Assembly: GCF_030817275.1 (NCBI RefSeq) | Contig: NZ_JAUSZD010000002.1 | Location: 2,542,001-2,606,000, forward strand | Length of the DNA stretch: 64,000 nt | Origin: Paenibacillus sp. V4I7 | GTDB lineage: Bacteria; Bacillota; Bacilli; Paenibacillales; NBRC-103111 | Direction of reading: 5' to 3' | Shown: in pieces, positions 1 through 7,281 of the stretch | Layout: the number at the start of each line of letters is the position of its first letter | Numbering within the stretch: position 1 is the stretch's first letter | Translations under genes and position numbers: made by a program | The notes under the pieces: generated by a model | Database searches by the model: none | What the model was told of the DNA's origin: nothing | Seen by the model: the letters and a program-made list of their open reading frames with translations, nothing else

Positions 1-2
1 GT

Positions 3-182
3 ATGTTAATTATCAAAAAGAATTTATTGCCCTGGTATAATGAGCTGGATGATAATCTAGATATCCATCATTCAGACTTTCCAAGGCTTGTCCGTGAACA
101 AATAGAAACAATTGGCGAGTATACGATTGTCTTCATAAGTCGATTTGAAACGAGATTGAGGCAAAATAGCAAGAATACTTAG
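3..182 (+). CDS. C-terminal fragment of an unidentified protein (5' end outside window)
   Basis: One frame is open from the left edge to a TAG at 180-182 and gives about 59 residues, hydrophilic and without a recognisable motif. The ATG at position 3 may be internal, so the gene probably begins before the window. Its stop overlaps by 4 bases the end of the convergent PAP2 gene, a tight tail-to-tail arrangement that suggests a real coding end. I do not recognise the family. Confidence 0.45.
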   Translation: MLIIKKNLLPWYNELDDNLDIHHSDFPRLVREQIETIGEYTIVFISRFETRLRQNSKNT

Positions 183-838
183 CAATTTGACCTCTTAGTG
201 TAAGCTCGATATTCTTTGTGCCATTGAAAAAGCCATACTCCTAATGTGAAATAGACCCCGCTTGCCAAATAACCGCCAATGACATCACTAGGGTAATGAA
301 CCCCAAGATAAATCCGACTCATACCAATAAGGATGATCATAACGACACAGAGTATGATGACGATACTTCTTCCAATTCTCGTAGAGAGATGCCGCCAAAG
401 AAGAAAAGCAAGAGACGCGTAAAGCGCGAAGGCTTCCATGGAATGTCCGCTTGGAAAGCTGTAGCCCGTTTCTTGTATAAGTCTATGCAAGTCGGGTCTT
501 TGACGAACAAAATATAATTTGAGGATATGATTAATAATGGCTGTACCTGCAACTATGGAGATAAAGAAAATGAGTTCATAGCGATGATGCAAAACAAAAT
601 AAAGAAAAAGAATGGCAGAGAGGGCAAGTGTGACCACTATCGAGGTTGAACCAATGGAAGTGATTACTTTCATAAGTAAGGTGAGTCCAGGCGATTCCAT
701 TCCTTGAATGAGAGTAATCATGTGGTGATCGAATTGCGCGATCTGTTGGCCCTGAATGAGGGTAGCAACTAAGGAGAAGCATATAAGTGAGAGGATGCAG
801 AGAATAAGGACAAACGTAATCTTAAGTTTTGGGATCAT
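179..838 (-). CDS. PAP2-family membrane phosphatase
   Basis: This 219-aa integral membrane protein has all three signatures of the PAP2/phosphatidic acid phosphatase superfamily: KX6RP (K107, R114-P115), PSGH (129-132) and SRX5HX3D (S174-R175, H181, D185). About six hydrophobic segments surround them, as in YodM/BcrC-like enzymes that dephosphorylate phosphatidylglycerophosphate or undecaprenyl pyrophosphate on the outer membrane face. It stands alone, convergent with the gene at the left edge. The exact lipid substrate cannot be told from sequence. Confidence 0.9.
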   Translation of the reverse strand: MIPKLKITFVLILCILSLICFSLVATLIQGQQIAQFDHHMITLIQGMESPGLTLLMKVITSIGSTSIVVTLALSAILFLYFVLHHRYELIFFISIVAGTAIINHILKLYFVRQRPDLHRLIQETGYSFPSGHSMEAFALYASLAFLLWRHLSTRIGRSIVIILCVVMIILIGMSRIYLGVHYPSDVIGGYLASGVYFTLGVWLFQWHKEYRAYTKRSNC

Positions 839-977
839 GGTAGGTTCTCCAAATATACAAATTAGTGTTTACAAATAATTAGTATAGCATAAGGTTTATT
901 TATGTAAACGAGACTTAATGTTATACAAAGGTATTTCATTAAGCTTCTAGAATTATGGATCATTAAGAGGTGATCCG

Positions 978-1493
978 ATGGAATTATATCATTTTAGCCA
1001 TGAATCTGATATTGAGATATTCATCCCAAGAGTAAAGGCAAATCGTACGGATATGCCTCCGGTTGTATGGGCAATAGACCCTGAGCATGCTTTTACTTTT
1101 TACGTTCCACGCAATTGTCCGCGCATTGTTTACAAGAGGTCGGCATCGATGAGTGAAGAGGATGAGCATAAATTTTTTGGAGTAAGTTCCTCTGACACGG
1201 TCATGGTGATGGAGAACGATTGGTATTCACAGATCAGTCAGACGACCATGTATCGGTATACGTTTGCATGGGAAGGCTTTGAACGGTTTGACGAAACCGC
1301 TGGTTACTTCATTTCTCAGCAAACGGTCAGACCTTTAGACATGCAGCCCATTAGTCATTTATTAGATCAATTAATGGCATTAAATATTGAAGTGAGATTT
1401 ACACCGAGATTAACTAAACTCAGAGAAGCCATTCTTGCTTCAACGCTCACTGATTTTGGCATTCATCGATTTGAACATGCGAAGCGGTTATAA
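978..1493 (+). CDS. DUF6886-like conserved hypothetical protein
   Basis: This 171-aa soluble protein opens with MELYHFSHES and has a YVPR(N)CPRI stretch near residue 45. I recall this pattern from a Bacillus/Paenibacillus family of unknown function (DUF6886). A GAGGTG ribosome binding site precedes the ATG. There is no signal peptide or membrane segment. It is monocistronic and convergent with the YneQ-like gene, with only 16 bases between the stops. The family assignment is from memory; function is unknown. Confidence 0.75.
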   Translation: MELYHFSHESDIEIFIPRVKANRTDMPPVVWAIDPEHAFTFYVPRNCPRIVYKRSASMSEEDEHKFFGVSSSDTVMVMENDWYSQISQTTMYRYTFAWEGFERFDETAGYFISQQTVRPLDMQPISHLLDQLMALNIEVRFTPRLTKLREAILASTLTDFGIHRFEHAKRL

Positions 1494-1509
1494 AAAATTT
1501 ACAAAGTTT

Positions 1510-1809
1510 TTAGAGTTTGAATCTCTCGATCTGGTCCCATTTATTCTCGCGCTCTAATATTCGCTTTTGCATGGGGCCAAAAAGGTCGAAGTGAGGATAG
1601 GAAGGACTATAGTGAATATACTGCGGGTTCAGTCCATGGGATACACACCATTTGGATAACCGATCCAAATCAGAACAGCCCACCTTCGTGACGGTTCGAA
1701 TGCCATCAAAGCGATTATCCAGCCAGTAATGAGTCAAAAAGGCAATTTCGCCGCGGCTAACGGCAGCCTTCCATCGTTGAAGTTCTTCTCTTTTTATGCC
1801 AAAGGCCAT
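1510..1809 (-). CDS. yneQ: YneQ-like small conserved protein
   Basis: This 99-aa protein starts MAFGIKREEL and carries the blocks FLTHYWLDNRF, TVTKVGCSDLDRL and YPHFDLFGPMQK. These agree in order and total length with what I recall of Bacillus subtilis YneQ, a small conserved Bacillaceae protein of unknown function. An AAAGGATGG ribosome binding site lies upstream of the ATG on the minus strand. No catalytic motif is evident, and the symbol rests on remembered similarity only. Confidence 0.7.
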   Translation of the reverse strand: MAFGIKREELQRWKAAVSRGEIAFLTHYWLDNRFDGIRTVTKVGCSDLDRLSKWCVSHGLNPQYIHYSPSYPHFDLFGPMQKRILERENKWDQIERFKL

Positions 1810-1850
1810 TGGGATTCCATCCTTTTTGCTTAGAATTCATAAAAGTGTGT

Positions 1851-1909
1851 TATAATTATACAATATAAGACAAGAAGAGGCAGGGAATGACCTGCTTCTT
1901 TTTAATTTT
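1851..1909 (+). ncRNA. Possible very short transcript: -10 box followed at once by a hairpin and T-run
   Basis: A perfect TATAAT (1851-1856) is followed within 20 bases by a GCAGG/CCTGC hairpin whose stem extends through AGAAG/CTTCT and ends in a T-rich run (about 1872-1909). No gene lies upstream on this strand, so the terminator-like structure has no obvious client. It may end a tiny RNA or be an orphan structure. The rest of 1910-2103 shows nothing I can name. Confidence 0.25.
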
Positions 1910-2103
1910 AAAAATGAATTTGGCTTTTGTATTGCTTCATACCCATAAAAACAAGTAAAATAGAAGAGAAGCATTATTTGATCGATGTAGTGCCAACGTT
2001 GCCAACTAGGGATTGGATCCTTTTCAAAGAGGAAGAACCATACGGTCAGCATGTTTTACCCACAAGAAAATAAACGGTTTAAAGGAAAAGGGGACATTTA
2101 AAA

Positions 2104-2412
2104 GTGAACGTTCATTTAAATTTTACGAACAAGGGAAAACTGGTTATTGAAAATTTTAACAATGAGGAATTAATTGAAATTTTCAGCCGATACATCAACA
2201 CGTTAACGAAGAAATACGCGGTAGATGTTAAGGTTCTTGCAGAAGCTAATCAGAACATTGTCGAAGACGGTTCATTCAAAGTTATCCTTTCCAATGTACA
2301 GTGTGATGTTGAAACTTTTTTCAAAGAACTCGGAAGAGACATTAAAGTACCTTTGAAAAAAAGATCCGATGGAAAATTGGAGAACGTGTTTAAAATTCAG
2401 GTTATTGAGTAA
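2104..2412 (+). CDS. Hypothetical protein (102 aa)
   Basis: A GTG start preceded by AAGGAAAAGGGG gives a 102-aa acidic/lysine-rich soluble protein with alternating beta-strand-like segments and no signal peptide. It reads as the first gene of a two-gene unit: the next start is 15 bases downstream and a terminator follows the second gene. I do not recognise it. GTG is chosen because the ribosome binding site is well placed and there is no ATG nearby. Confidence 0.7.
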   Translation: MNVHLNFTNKGKLVIENFNNEELIEIFSRYINTLTKKYAVDVKVLAEANQNIVEDGSFKVILSNVQCDVETFFKELGRDIKVPLKKRSDGKLENVFKIQVIE

Positions 2413-2427
2413 ATTACGGAGGCTTGT

Positions 2428-2901
2428 ATGCTTAGTTTAGAAGATAAATTAGCTATCGTGGAATCTTTTCCCGAGTTAGAGCGGAAAAATGTATCACTTG
2501 GACGGATCAATTTTCATTATGAAGATAGTGCTTATGATAAGAAGACCGTTGTTTATCACCTGCACCCAAACGGAAATGGATTTGTTTACGCTGAATATAT
2601 CAAAGGATATGCTACGGACAACAAAGGGTTAATCAATATCCGTGATTTCAGCGCGGAAGAGCTTCGAGACATTATCGAGAAGTCGATTCATTCTTTAACG
2701 GGTAAGACATCCAAGAAGCTTCCGAAGATGGATACTGAACAACCAGAAGAGCATTGGGTAGATGAAGACGGCCATCTCTTGGTCGTTACATTCGTTGAAG
2801 ATTTATGGTATATCTATGCTGGCAGCAATCTAGACTGCGCTTTTGAAACTTATGAAGAGGTCCAAGAGTATCTGGAAGAAGAAGGATTCACTAAAAAGTA
2901 A
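2428..2901 (+). CDS. Hypothetical protein (157 aa)
   Basis: This 157-aa acidic soluble protein is translated from an ATG with a GGAGG site (ACGGAGGCTTGT) directly behind the 102-aa gene. Residues about 1-90 form one unit (YHLHPNGNGFVYAEY) and 105-157 a second (EEHWVDEDGHLLVVTF). The C-terminal part resembles a small beta-strand-rich domain of unknown role. It is co-transcribed with the preceding gene and ends at the terminator at 2922. No function can be assigned. Confidence 0.75.
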   Translation: MLSLEDKLAIVESFPELERKNVSLGRINFHYEDSAYDKKTVVYHLHPNGNGFVYAEYIKGYATDNKGLINIRDFSAEELRDIIEKSIHSLTGKTSKKLPKMDTEQPEEHWVDEDGHLLVVTFVEDLWYIYAGSNLDCAFETYEEVQEYLEEEGFTKK

Positions 2902-2921
2902 ATCTTAGGGTATAAATCAAG

Positions 2922-2955
2922 AAAACCTCATCTACGGATGGGGTTTTTCTTTTTA
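2922..2955 (+). terminator. Rho-independent terminator
   Basis: The stem AAAACCTCATC / GATGGGGTTTT with a TACG loop is followed by a T-rich tail. It closes the two-gene hypothetical unit. From here to 3271 I see only a small CGCCG/CGGCG hairpin (3211-3226) and no credible gene. Confidence 0.85.
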
Positions 2956-3271
2956 TGAGGAATGCTGCCCAATAAGGAGCTGCTGCTAAAAGTGTACCGA
3001 ATACAAGGTAGATCATCGTATGACAGTAGAAAGGAAGTTCTTCACAAGCTAAAACATATCCGCTCTGCAGTAACAAGTTATGACTGTGTGAGGGAAGAGT
3101 GTCAAAAGATTCATTTGTTCAACTCCAAGCGGGATTGGAAGTATTAACCATATAACGATAACATGGAGGTGACATTGTAGGCAACATAGCAATGAGAAGG
3201 ATAATAAAATCGCCGGTAATACGGCGCTGCGCTCCGAAATACAAACGAGACTTAAAGGTTAATTGTACTTA

Positions 3272-3301
3272 CCCTCATATGAGGGCTATTTGTGCTATAA
3301 T
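3272..3301 (+). promoter_or_regulatory. Promoter with extended -10 and an overlapping perfect palindrome
   Basis: CCCTCATATGAGGG (3272-3285) is a perfect 14-bp palindrome. It lies just upstream of an extended -10 box TGCTATAAT (-10 at 3296-3301) and so covers the -35/spacer zone of the promoter for the HisA-like gene. Placement and symmetry suggest a repressor operator. The cognate regulator is unknown. Confidence 0.5.
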
Positions 3302-3349
3302 GGATGGAAAATTGATCTAACAGCAATTGATTCTAGTGGGGGTATTTTC

Positions 3350-4111
3350 GTGAAATTTAGACCTTGTATCGATTTACACAACGGTAAAGTTAAACAAATC
3401 GTAGGTGAGACATTAAGTACAGAGGGAAAGGAAATCATTGAAAATTTTGTTTCCTCGTATGACTCCACCTATTATGCCGCGATGTTCAAAAGGGATCATC
3501 TACTCGGAGGACATGTCATCATGCTCGGTGACGGGAATAAGGATGAAGCAGTGAACGCGCTGCGTGAGTATCCCAGCGGTTTGCAAATTGGCGGTGGTAT
3601 TCATGCGGAGAATGCTGGCTATTATCTTGAGCAAGGTGCCTCACACGTCGTTGTGACCTCCTATATTTTCCGTGACGGGCAACTGAATATGGATAATCTG
3701 AAACAAATCGTAGCCGAGGTAGGAAAAAACAATTTGGTCATAGATCTCAGTTGTAAAGAGAAGGATGGCAAATGGTTCGTAGCTACAAACCAATGGAAGC
3801 AGCTGAGTAACTTTGAATTGAATAAAGAAAATATTCGGTTTCTAGAGCAATATTGTGATGAGTTTCTGATTCATGCTGTTGATGTAGAGGGCAAACAAAG
3901 CGGGATTCAGCAAAGCCTCGTCAGTACGTTAGCAGATTGGGTTGTCATTCCTACTACTTACGCAGGAGGGGCAAGATCCTTCGCGGATATTGAGCTATTC
4001 AAAGAATTATCCAGCGGAAAGCTTGATATCACCATTGGGAGTGCCTTAGACATTTTCGGTGGCAAGCTCTCTTATAATGGAGTTGTGAAATATATGAACG
4101 AGTTAATTTAG
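3350..4111 (+). CDS. hisA: Phosphoribosylformimino-5-aminoimidazole carboxamide ribotide isomerase, eukaryotic (HIS6) type
   Basis: This predicted TIM-barrel isomerase of histidine biosynthesis (ProFAR to PRFAR) has 253 aa. The blocks KFRPCIDLHNGKVKQIVG, GGHVIMLG, LQIGGGI, CDEFLIHAVDVEG, TYAGGA and TIGSALDIFGG follow the fungal/plant HIS6 form rather than the usual bacterial HisA. The GTG at 3350 (site GTGGGGGT) is chosen because upstream in-frame codons would place the start inside the promoter. It is a single gene outside any his operon, with its own palindrome-bearing promoter and a terminator. Present-day substrate is inferred. Confidence 0.82.
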   Translation: MKFRPCIDLHNGKVKQIVGETLSTEGKEIIENFVSSYDSTYYAAMFKRDHLLGGHVIMLGDGNKDEAVNALREYPSGLQIGGGIHAENAGYYLEQGASHVVVTSYIFRDGQLNMDNLKQIVAEVGKNNLVIDLSCKEKDGKWFVATNQWKQLSNFELNKENIRFLEQYCDEFLIHAVDVEGKQSGIQQSLVSTLADWVVIPTTYAGGARSFADIELFKELSSGKLDITIGSALDIFGGKLSYNGVVKYMNELI

Positions 4112-4119
4112 TTAAAAGC

Positions 4120-4158
4120 AGCAGATACCTTATTATTATTAGGGTGTCTGCTATTTTT
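4120..4158 (+). terminator. Rho-independent terminator of the hisA-like gene
   Basis: AGCAGATACC pairs with GGTGTCTGCT (one wobble) around an AT-rich loop and is followed by ATTTTT, 8 bases after the hisA-like stop codon. Confidence 0.8.
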
Positions 4159-4270
4159 AATTAGATGATCGACTCCAATTGTTGTTCTTAGGATTAAACG
4201 TTATTATTAGAGTTATGTGTTAAGGAATGGAGTCCAATTATGATTCGGTGAAATAGGAGATGTTTGAGGG

Positions 4271-5641
4271 ATGGCACGCTGGCAAAGACTTTACTACTTG
4301 GGTATGGTTTTGGCCCTGATATTAGCTGTAACTGGGGAATTAATTTGGCTGCCAGATCCCTTGCGATTTGGTACAAGGATTTATTGGATAGATGCGATTG
4401 ATCTACTGATCTATGCTCTTGCTTTCATTCCTATTATGTGGATGGCTGGCGCACTATGGCATATGTTCTCGCAAAGAAATGCTTGGGGTCGCGTTCGAAA
4501 TGTCGCGGTAATCGTAGCTTCCTTGGTGAGTGTAATTATCCTACTATCGATTCCGAAAAAGATTGAAATTTCGGTGAGTATTTTTCTTATAACTTGGTTA
4601 TTAGTATTTATAGATTTATTTTTCCATGAACGGATGCGCCGCAAGATACCTGTTCAGAGTATAACTTTGTTAGGTTCCACTTTGTTACTCATGTTTGTGA
4701 TGTTCTGGCCGACGAATTCCATGGTCACGTACCCAGGATTGACCTTAAATATGAATCGTTACGCACAGGCAAATGAGGGAAATGTTCATGGAGATATTTC
4801 GGGAGTGCTCGTCTTTGAGCGGCCTGCATTCCCGATCGATTGGCTATATGCGAAGTTTTTTGCTAAGTATGCATTTGAACCGAAGAATCTTGGTATGTCT
4901 TTGGGAGAGTACAACCAAGAAGTACGTACGATGAAGGCGGATGCGAACGCCGCGGGAAGTGCTATTGCGTTTCAGAAAGTAGGTAAGGGCAAGGGGATCA
5001 CCTCGCACGGTGTTCGCATCACGGCTATTCTGAAAGATAGCCCTGGCGCCGGCATCATGCAGCTAAGCGATGTGATCGAGGAAGTAAACGATTATAGCGT
5101 TACAACAGTTCAAGAGCTGACAGCCCGCATGAAATTGAACAAGCCCGGGGATCAGGTGAAGGTGTTGGTTCTGCGCGGCGGACAGCCAGTTAGTCTTTCG
5201 GTTAAGACTCGAGCAAATCCGGACGATCCGAGTCGTGCTGCCTTCGGCATTCAAGTTGCGAATGAGATGCAATATGATATTCCAGAGTCGGTGAAATATC
5301 ATAACTATTTACTGCATGAGGGGGGACCCTCGCATGGGGCGGTGCTGGCACTAACATTGATTGATCAGCTTACACCTTGCGGTGTTACTTATGGCAATCG
5401 TGTTGCAGGCACGGGTACCATGGAGCCCGATGGTTCGATCGGTCCTGTTGGAGGCTTAGAGCAGAAAGCCTATAGCGTTAGCAGAACGGATGCCGATGTA
5501 TTCTTTGTTCCATCTCTAAATGAGTCAGAAGCAAGACGAGGAGCACCTGGGCTGCTTATTGTCCCTGTGCATACGATTGACGATATGTTGAACTGGTTGC
5601 GTCAAAATCCAAAGCAAAAAAGTCAGCCAACTTGCACGTAG
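4271..5641 (+). CDS. Membrane-anchored PDZ and Lon-type (S16) serine protease
   Basis: This 456-aa protein has three parts. Residues 1-150 hold about five membrane segments (near 9-26, 41-63, 77-94, 100-117, 131-147). About 225-315 form a PDZ domain (ILKDSPGAG..LSDVIEEVN). About 335-440 form an S16 protease domain with Ser354 in GGPSHG and Lys399 in GGLEQK, the Ser-Lys dyad of Lon/YlbL-type proteases. The usual GPSAG is GPSHG here. YlbL-type relatives normally have one membrane anchor, so the polytopic N-terminus is unusual. Active site and PDZ probably face outside. Substrates are unknown. Confidence 0.85.
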   Translation: MARWQRLYYLGMVLALILAVTGELIWLPDPLRFGTRIYWIDAIDLLIYALAFIPIMWMAGALWHMFSQRNAWGRVRNVAVIVASLVSVIILLSIPKKIEISVSIFLITWLLVFIDLFFHERMRRKIPVQSITLLGSTLLLMFVMFWPTNSMVTYPGLTLNMNRYAQANEGNVHGDISGVLVFERPAFPIDWLYAKFFAKYAFEPKNLGMSLGEYNQEVRTMKADANAAGSAIAFQKVGKGKGITSHGVRITAILKDSPGAGIMQLSDVIEEVNDYSVTTVQELTARMKLNKPGDQVKVLVLRGGQPVSLSVKTRANPDDPSRAAFGIQVANEMQYDIPESVKYHNYLLHEGGPSHGAVLALTLIDQLTPCGVTYGNRVAGTGTMEPDGSIGPVGGLEQKAYSVSRTDADVFFVPSLNESEARRGAPGLLIVPVHTIDDMLNWLRQNPKQKSQPTCT

Positions 5642-5690
5642 ACTACGAAAGCGCATGTTGTCTCTTCGACAACAGCGCTTTCGTAGTCTA
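5639..5690. repeat. Long near-perfect hairpin starting at the protease stop codon
   Basis: TAGACTACGAAAGCGC pairs fully with GCGCTTTCGTAGTCTA, and an inner TGTTGTC/GACAACA continues the stem with a single bulge, about 23 bp in all. It begins in the stop codon. No proper T-run follows, so it may end transcription in both directions or protect the 3' end. Confidence 0.75.
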
Positions 5691-5769
5691 CTTTGTAAAA
5701 CTTATATTTTCTTAACAATATTTGTATAAAATATATAAATAATAGACTATTCATTGGAGGTCATGCACA

Positions 5770-5928
5770 ATGGACCCGTTAATTGAAATAGAGAAGAAAA
5801 TAGAAGCTAAAAGGCGTGAGCTTAACCATGCGGGAAGAATGTACGAGCTTCGGTCCGAATTCATATTGCGATTATCTGCTGAGTTGGATGAATTATTAAA
5901 TACTTATCAAATTCTGATAGCTTGTTAG
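5770..5928 (+). CDS. Spo0E-like aspartyl-phosphate phosphatase
   Basis: This 52-aa two-helix protein has the Spo0E family layout: an N-terminal helix (IEIEKKIEAKRRELNHAG) and the signature LSAELDELL near residues 35-43, equivalent to the family's SQELD motif. Such proteins remove the phosphate from Spo0A~P and delay sporulation. A GGAGG site precedes the ATG. The upstream region is AT-rich with possible -10 boxes. The TAG overlaps the last codon of the hydrolase pseudogene on the opposite strand. Family is clear from the motif; its place in the phosphorelay is inferred. Confidence 0.82.
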   Translation: MDPLIEIEKKIEAKRRELNHAGRMYELRSEFILRLSAELDELLNTYQILIAC

Positions 5929-6326
5929 TCTCTGGACGCTTCATAAAGCTTTCGTACAATAAGTTTAGGCTCGAATTGTGCTGTTGACATATGATCACCA
6001 TGTACTTGAATAAATCGGTACAAGCCTAATCGGCTTGACATATGCGGTTTTCAGACGATCTGGAATAAGCTCGGCTACTTTTTGCACTAAACTGCCTCCG
6101 AAGCTATGTCCAACCAAAATAATGTTCTTTAAGGGTCAGCGCCATGTCCTGGGTATTCAGGAACATAGACGGTATGGCCTTTTTTGCGTAATTCAGCAGC
6201 AATCCCAGACCAAAAGCTTGCATCCGTCCACGAGCCGTGAATTAGAACAAAAGTGAGAGGCTGAACTCTTTCACGGTAATCATGTTCAAATCCGTAGCCC
6301 AAGGAGCCTGAGTGTTGTAAGGCCAT
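5925..6326 (-). pseudogene. Degraded alpha/beta hydrolase
   Basis: Three pieces of one alpha/beta-hydrolase lie in order but in different frames. The N-terminal FVLIHGSWTDASFW..YPGHGAD ends at a stop near 6129. A segment with the nucleophile elbow ILVGHSFGG..AELIPDRLK then stops after about 45 residues. A C-terminal piece RFIQVHGDHMSTAQF runs to a TAA at 5925-5927. Relative to a normal enzyme of about 230 aa, internal stretches are missing at both junctions. Two deletions/frameshifts make it non-functional. It overlaps the end of the Spo0E-like gene. Confidence 0.85.
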
Positions 6327-6387
6327 ACGGAAGGGGGAAATGGGGGTTGGTTAGGATACCCAGAAGGCCCATTTGCCACATCAAAGC

Positions 6388-6411
6388 AAAAAGACGTCCG
6401 AACTGGACGTC
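6388..6411 (-). terminator. Rho-independent terminator (minus strand)
   Basis: GACGTCC / GGACGTC with a 5-base loop, followed on the minus strand by TTTTT, lies just beyond the stop of the CotB-related gene at 6416. Confidence 0.8.
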
Positions 6412-6415
6412 AACG

Positions 6416-7123
6416 TTAGAAAATGCGTCCTCCCAAATTGTCGCCTTTGCGAACAGAAGGTAAATGAATCGTTTTCACATGCTCACTATGCAATATCGAT
6501 TTCCCGGTAGCTGTATGAAGCTCGAGAAAAGGATGGTCTGCTGTATGAAGGACCCCAATTTTGCTCGGGTTTTCTCCAAGATCCAGGACAACAAACTGGC
6601 TTTCCAGCTTTTTCAACTGTTGATCAAACGTCCGTGAAAATGTAACTTGAGAAGGTTGGACGAGAAAATGCTCCATTTTCATCGAGTAAGGTGTCGTATT
6701 AGGATGGTAAGGGATCACATATTTGACGTGCTTCATCGAAATGAAAATCGTATGAAACACAGGGGAGTGGAAGGCAAAATAATCATTCATTATATGGGTC
6801 AAGTAACCATGTATGCTTTGATTGCCAGTAATATATATTTCAACGAACATTCCTTTAGCGCTCATCAACATCTTTCGATAAGAGATTGAGGCAGACTGAA
6901 GATCAAAAGGATATTCCGTAGGTGGGTCAATGGAAGAAGAGCTTGCATAGGTATCGAGCTTTAGATATTGTAAATGAATGATTGGAATATAGTAAAAGTG
7001 AAATTCATTGAAGATTACGATAAGATCACTGCCAACCTCAAGCAGCACTCCCTTTAAGGGTTGTTGGATCCCCGATAACGATAGCTCTACTTGCTTATCA
7101 ATTAGCTTAATCATAGTTTCCAC
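6416..7123 (-). CDS. CotB-related three-repeat spore-coat-like protein
   Basis: This protein of about 235 aa is built of three beta-rich repeats of about 45 residues, each ending in a hydrophobic-H-(hydrophobic) K/L pattern like the HIKSIS ends of CotB repeats: near residues 10-55 (VELSLSGIQQPLKG), 90-135 (FVEIYITGNQSIHGY) and 175-220 (VVLDLGENPSKIG). It is a paralogue of the protein at 11408-12079. GTG at 7123 is chosen because AGGAGG sits 8 bases upstream; the GTG at 7132 would overlap that site. It lies behind the CotB-like gene on the same strand, probably in one transcript. A coat role is inferred from context. Confidence 0.65.
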   Translation of the reverse strand: METMIKLIDKQVELSLSGIQQPLKGVLLEVGSDLIVIFNEFHFYYIPIIHLQYLKLDTYASSSSIDPPTEYPFDLQSASISYRKMLMSAKGMFVEIYITGNQSIHGYLTHIMNDYFAFHSPVFHTIFISMKHVKYVIPYHPNTTPYSMKMEHFLVQPSQVTFSRTFDQQLKKLESQFVVLDLGENPSKIGVLHTADHPFLELHTATGKSILHSEHVKTIHLPSVRKGDNLGGRIF

Positions 7124-7144
7124 AGTTTGCACCTCCTTTCAATC

Positions 7145-7278
7145 TAGTAGAAATGCTTTATCCTTAATGAACTAGTACATAAATAACCCCAAATGGCGCG
7201 CTGAATGCCGTAGCAATCAGCGCGCCTGCGACGAGATTGGGGTTATAGGATATGGGTATCATGTAGCAAGTTCTACTA
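7145..7278. repeat. Nested inverted-repeat element between two CotB-like genes
   Basis: Four pairs of complementary arms are nested around one centre: TAGTAGAA/TTCTACTA (7145-7152, 7271-7278), TATCCT/AGGATA (7159-7164, 7247-7252), ATAACCCCAA/TTGGGGTTAT (7183-7192, 7237-7246) and GGCGCGCTGA/TCAGCGCGCC (7195-7204, 7217-7226). It fills the space from the cotB-like stop to the next gene. It could be an intercistronic RNA structure or a small non-coding mobile element. Confidence 0.7.
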
Positions 7279-7281
7279 AAT

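Noticed and set aside
1837..2052. 71-aa minus-strand frame
   Set aside because: It runs through a promoter-like and terminator-like region and lacks a ribosome binding site.
2962..3147. 61-aa frames on both strands after the terminator
   Set aside because: No ribosome binding site or recognisable sequence; they lie just downstream of a terminator.
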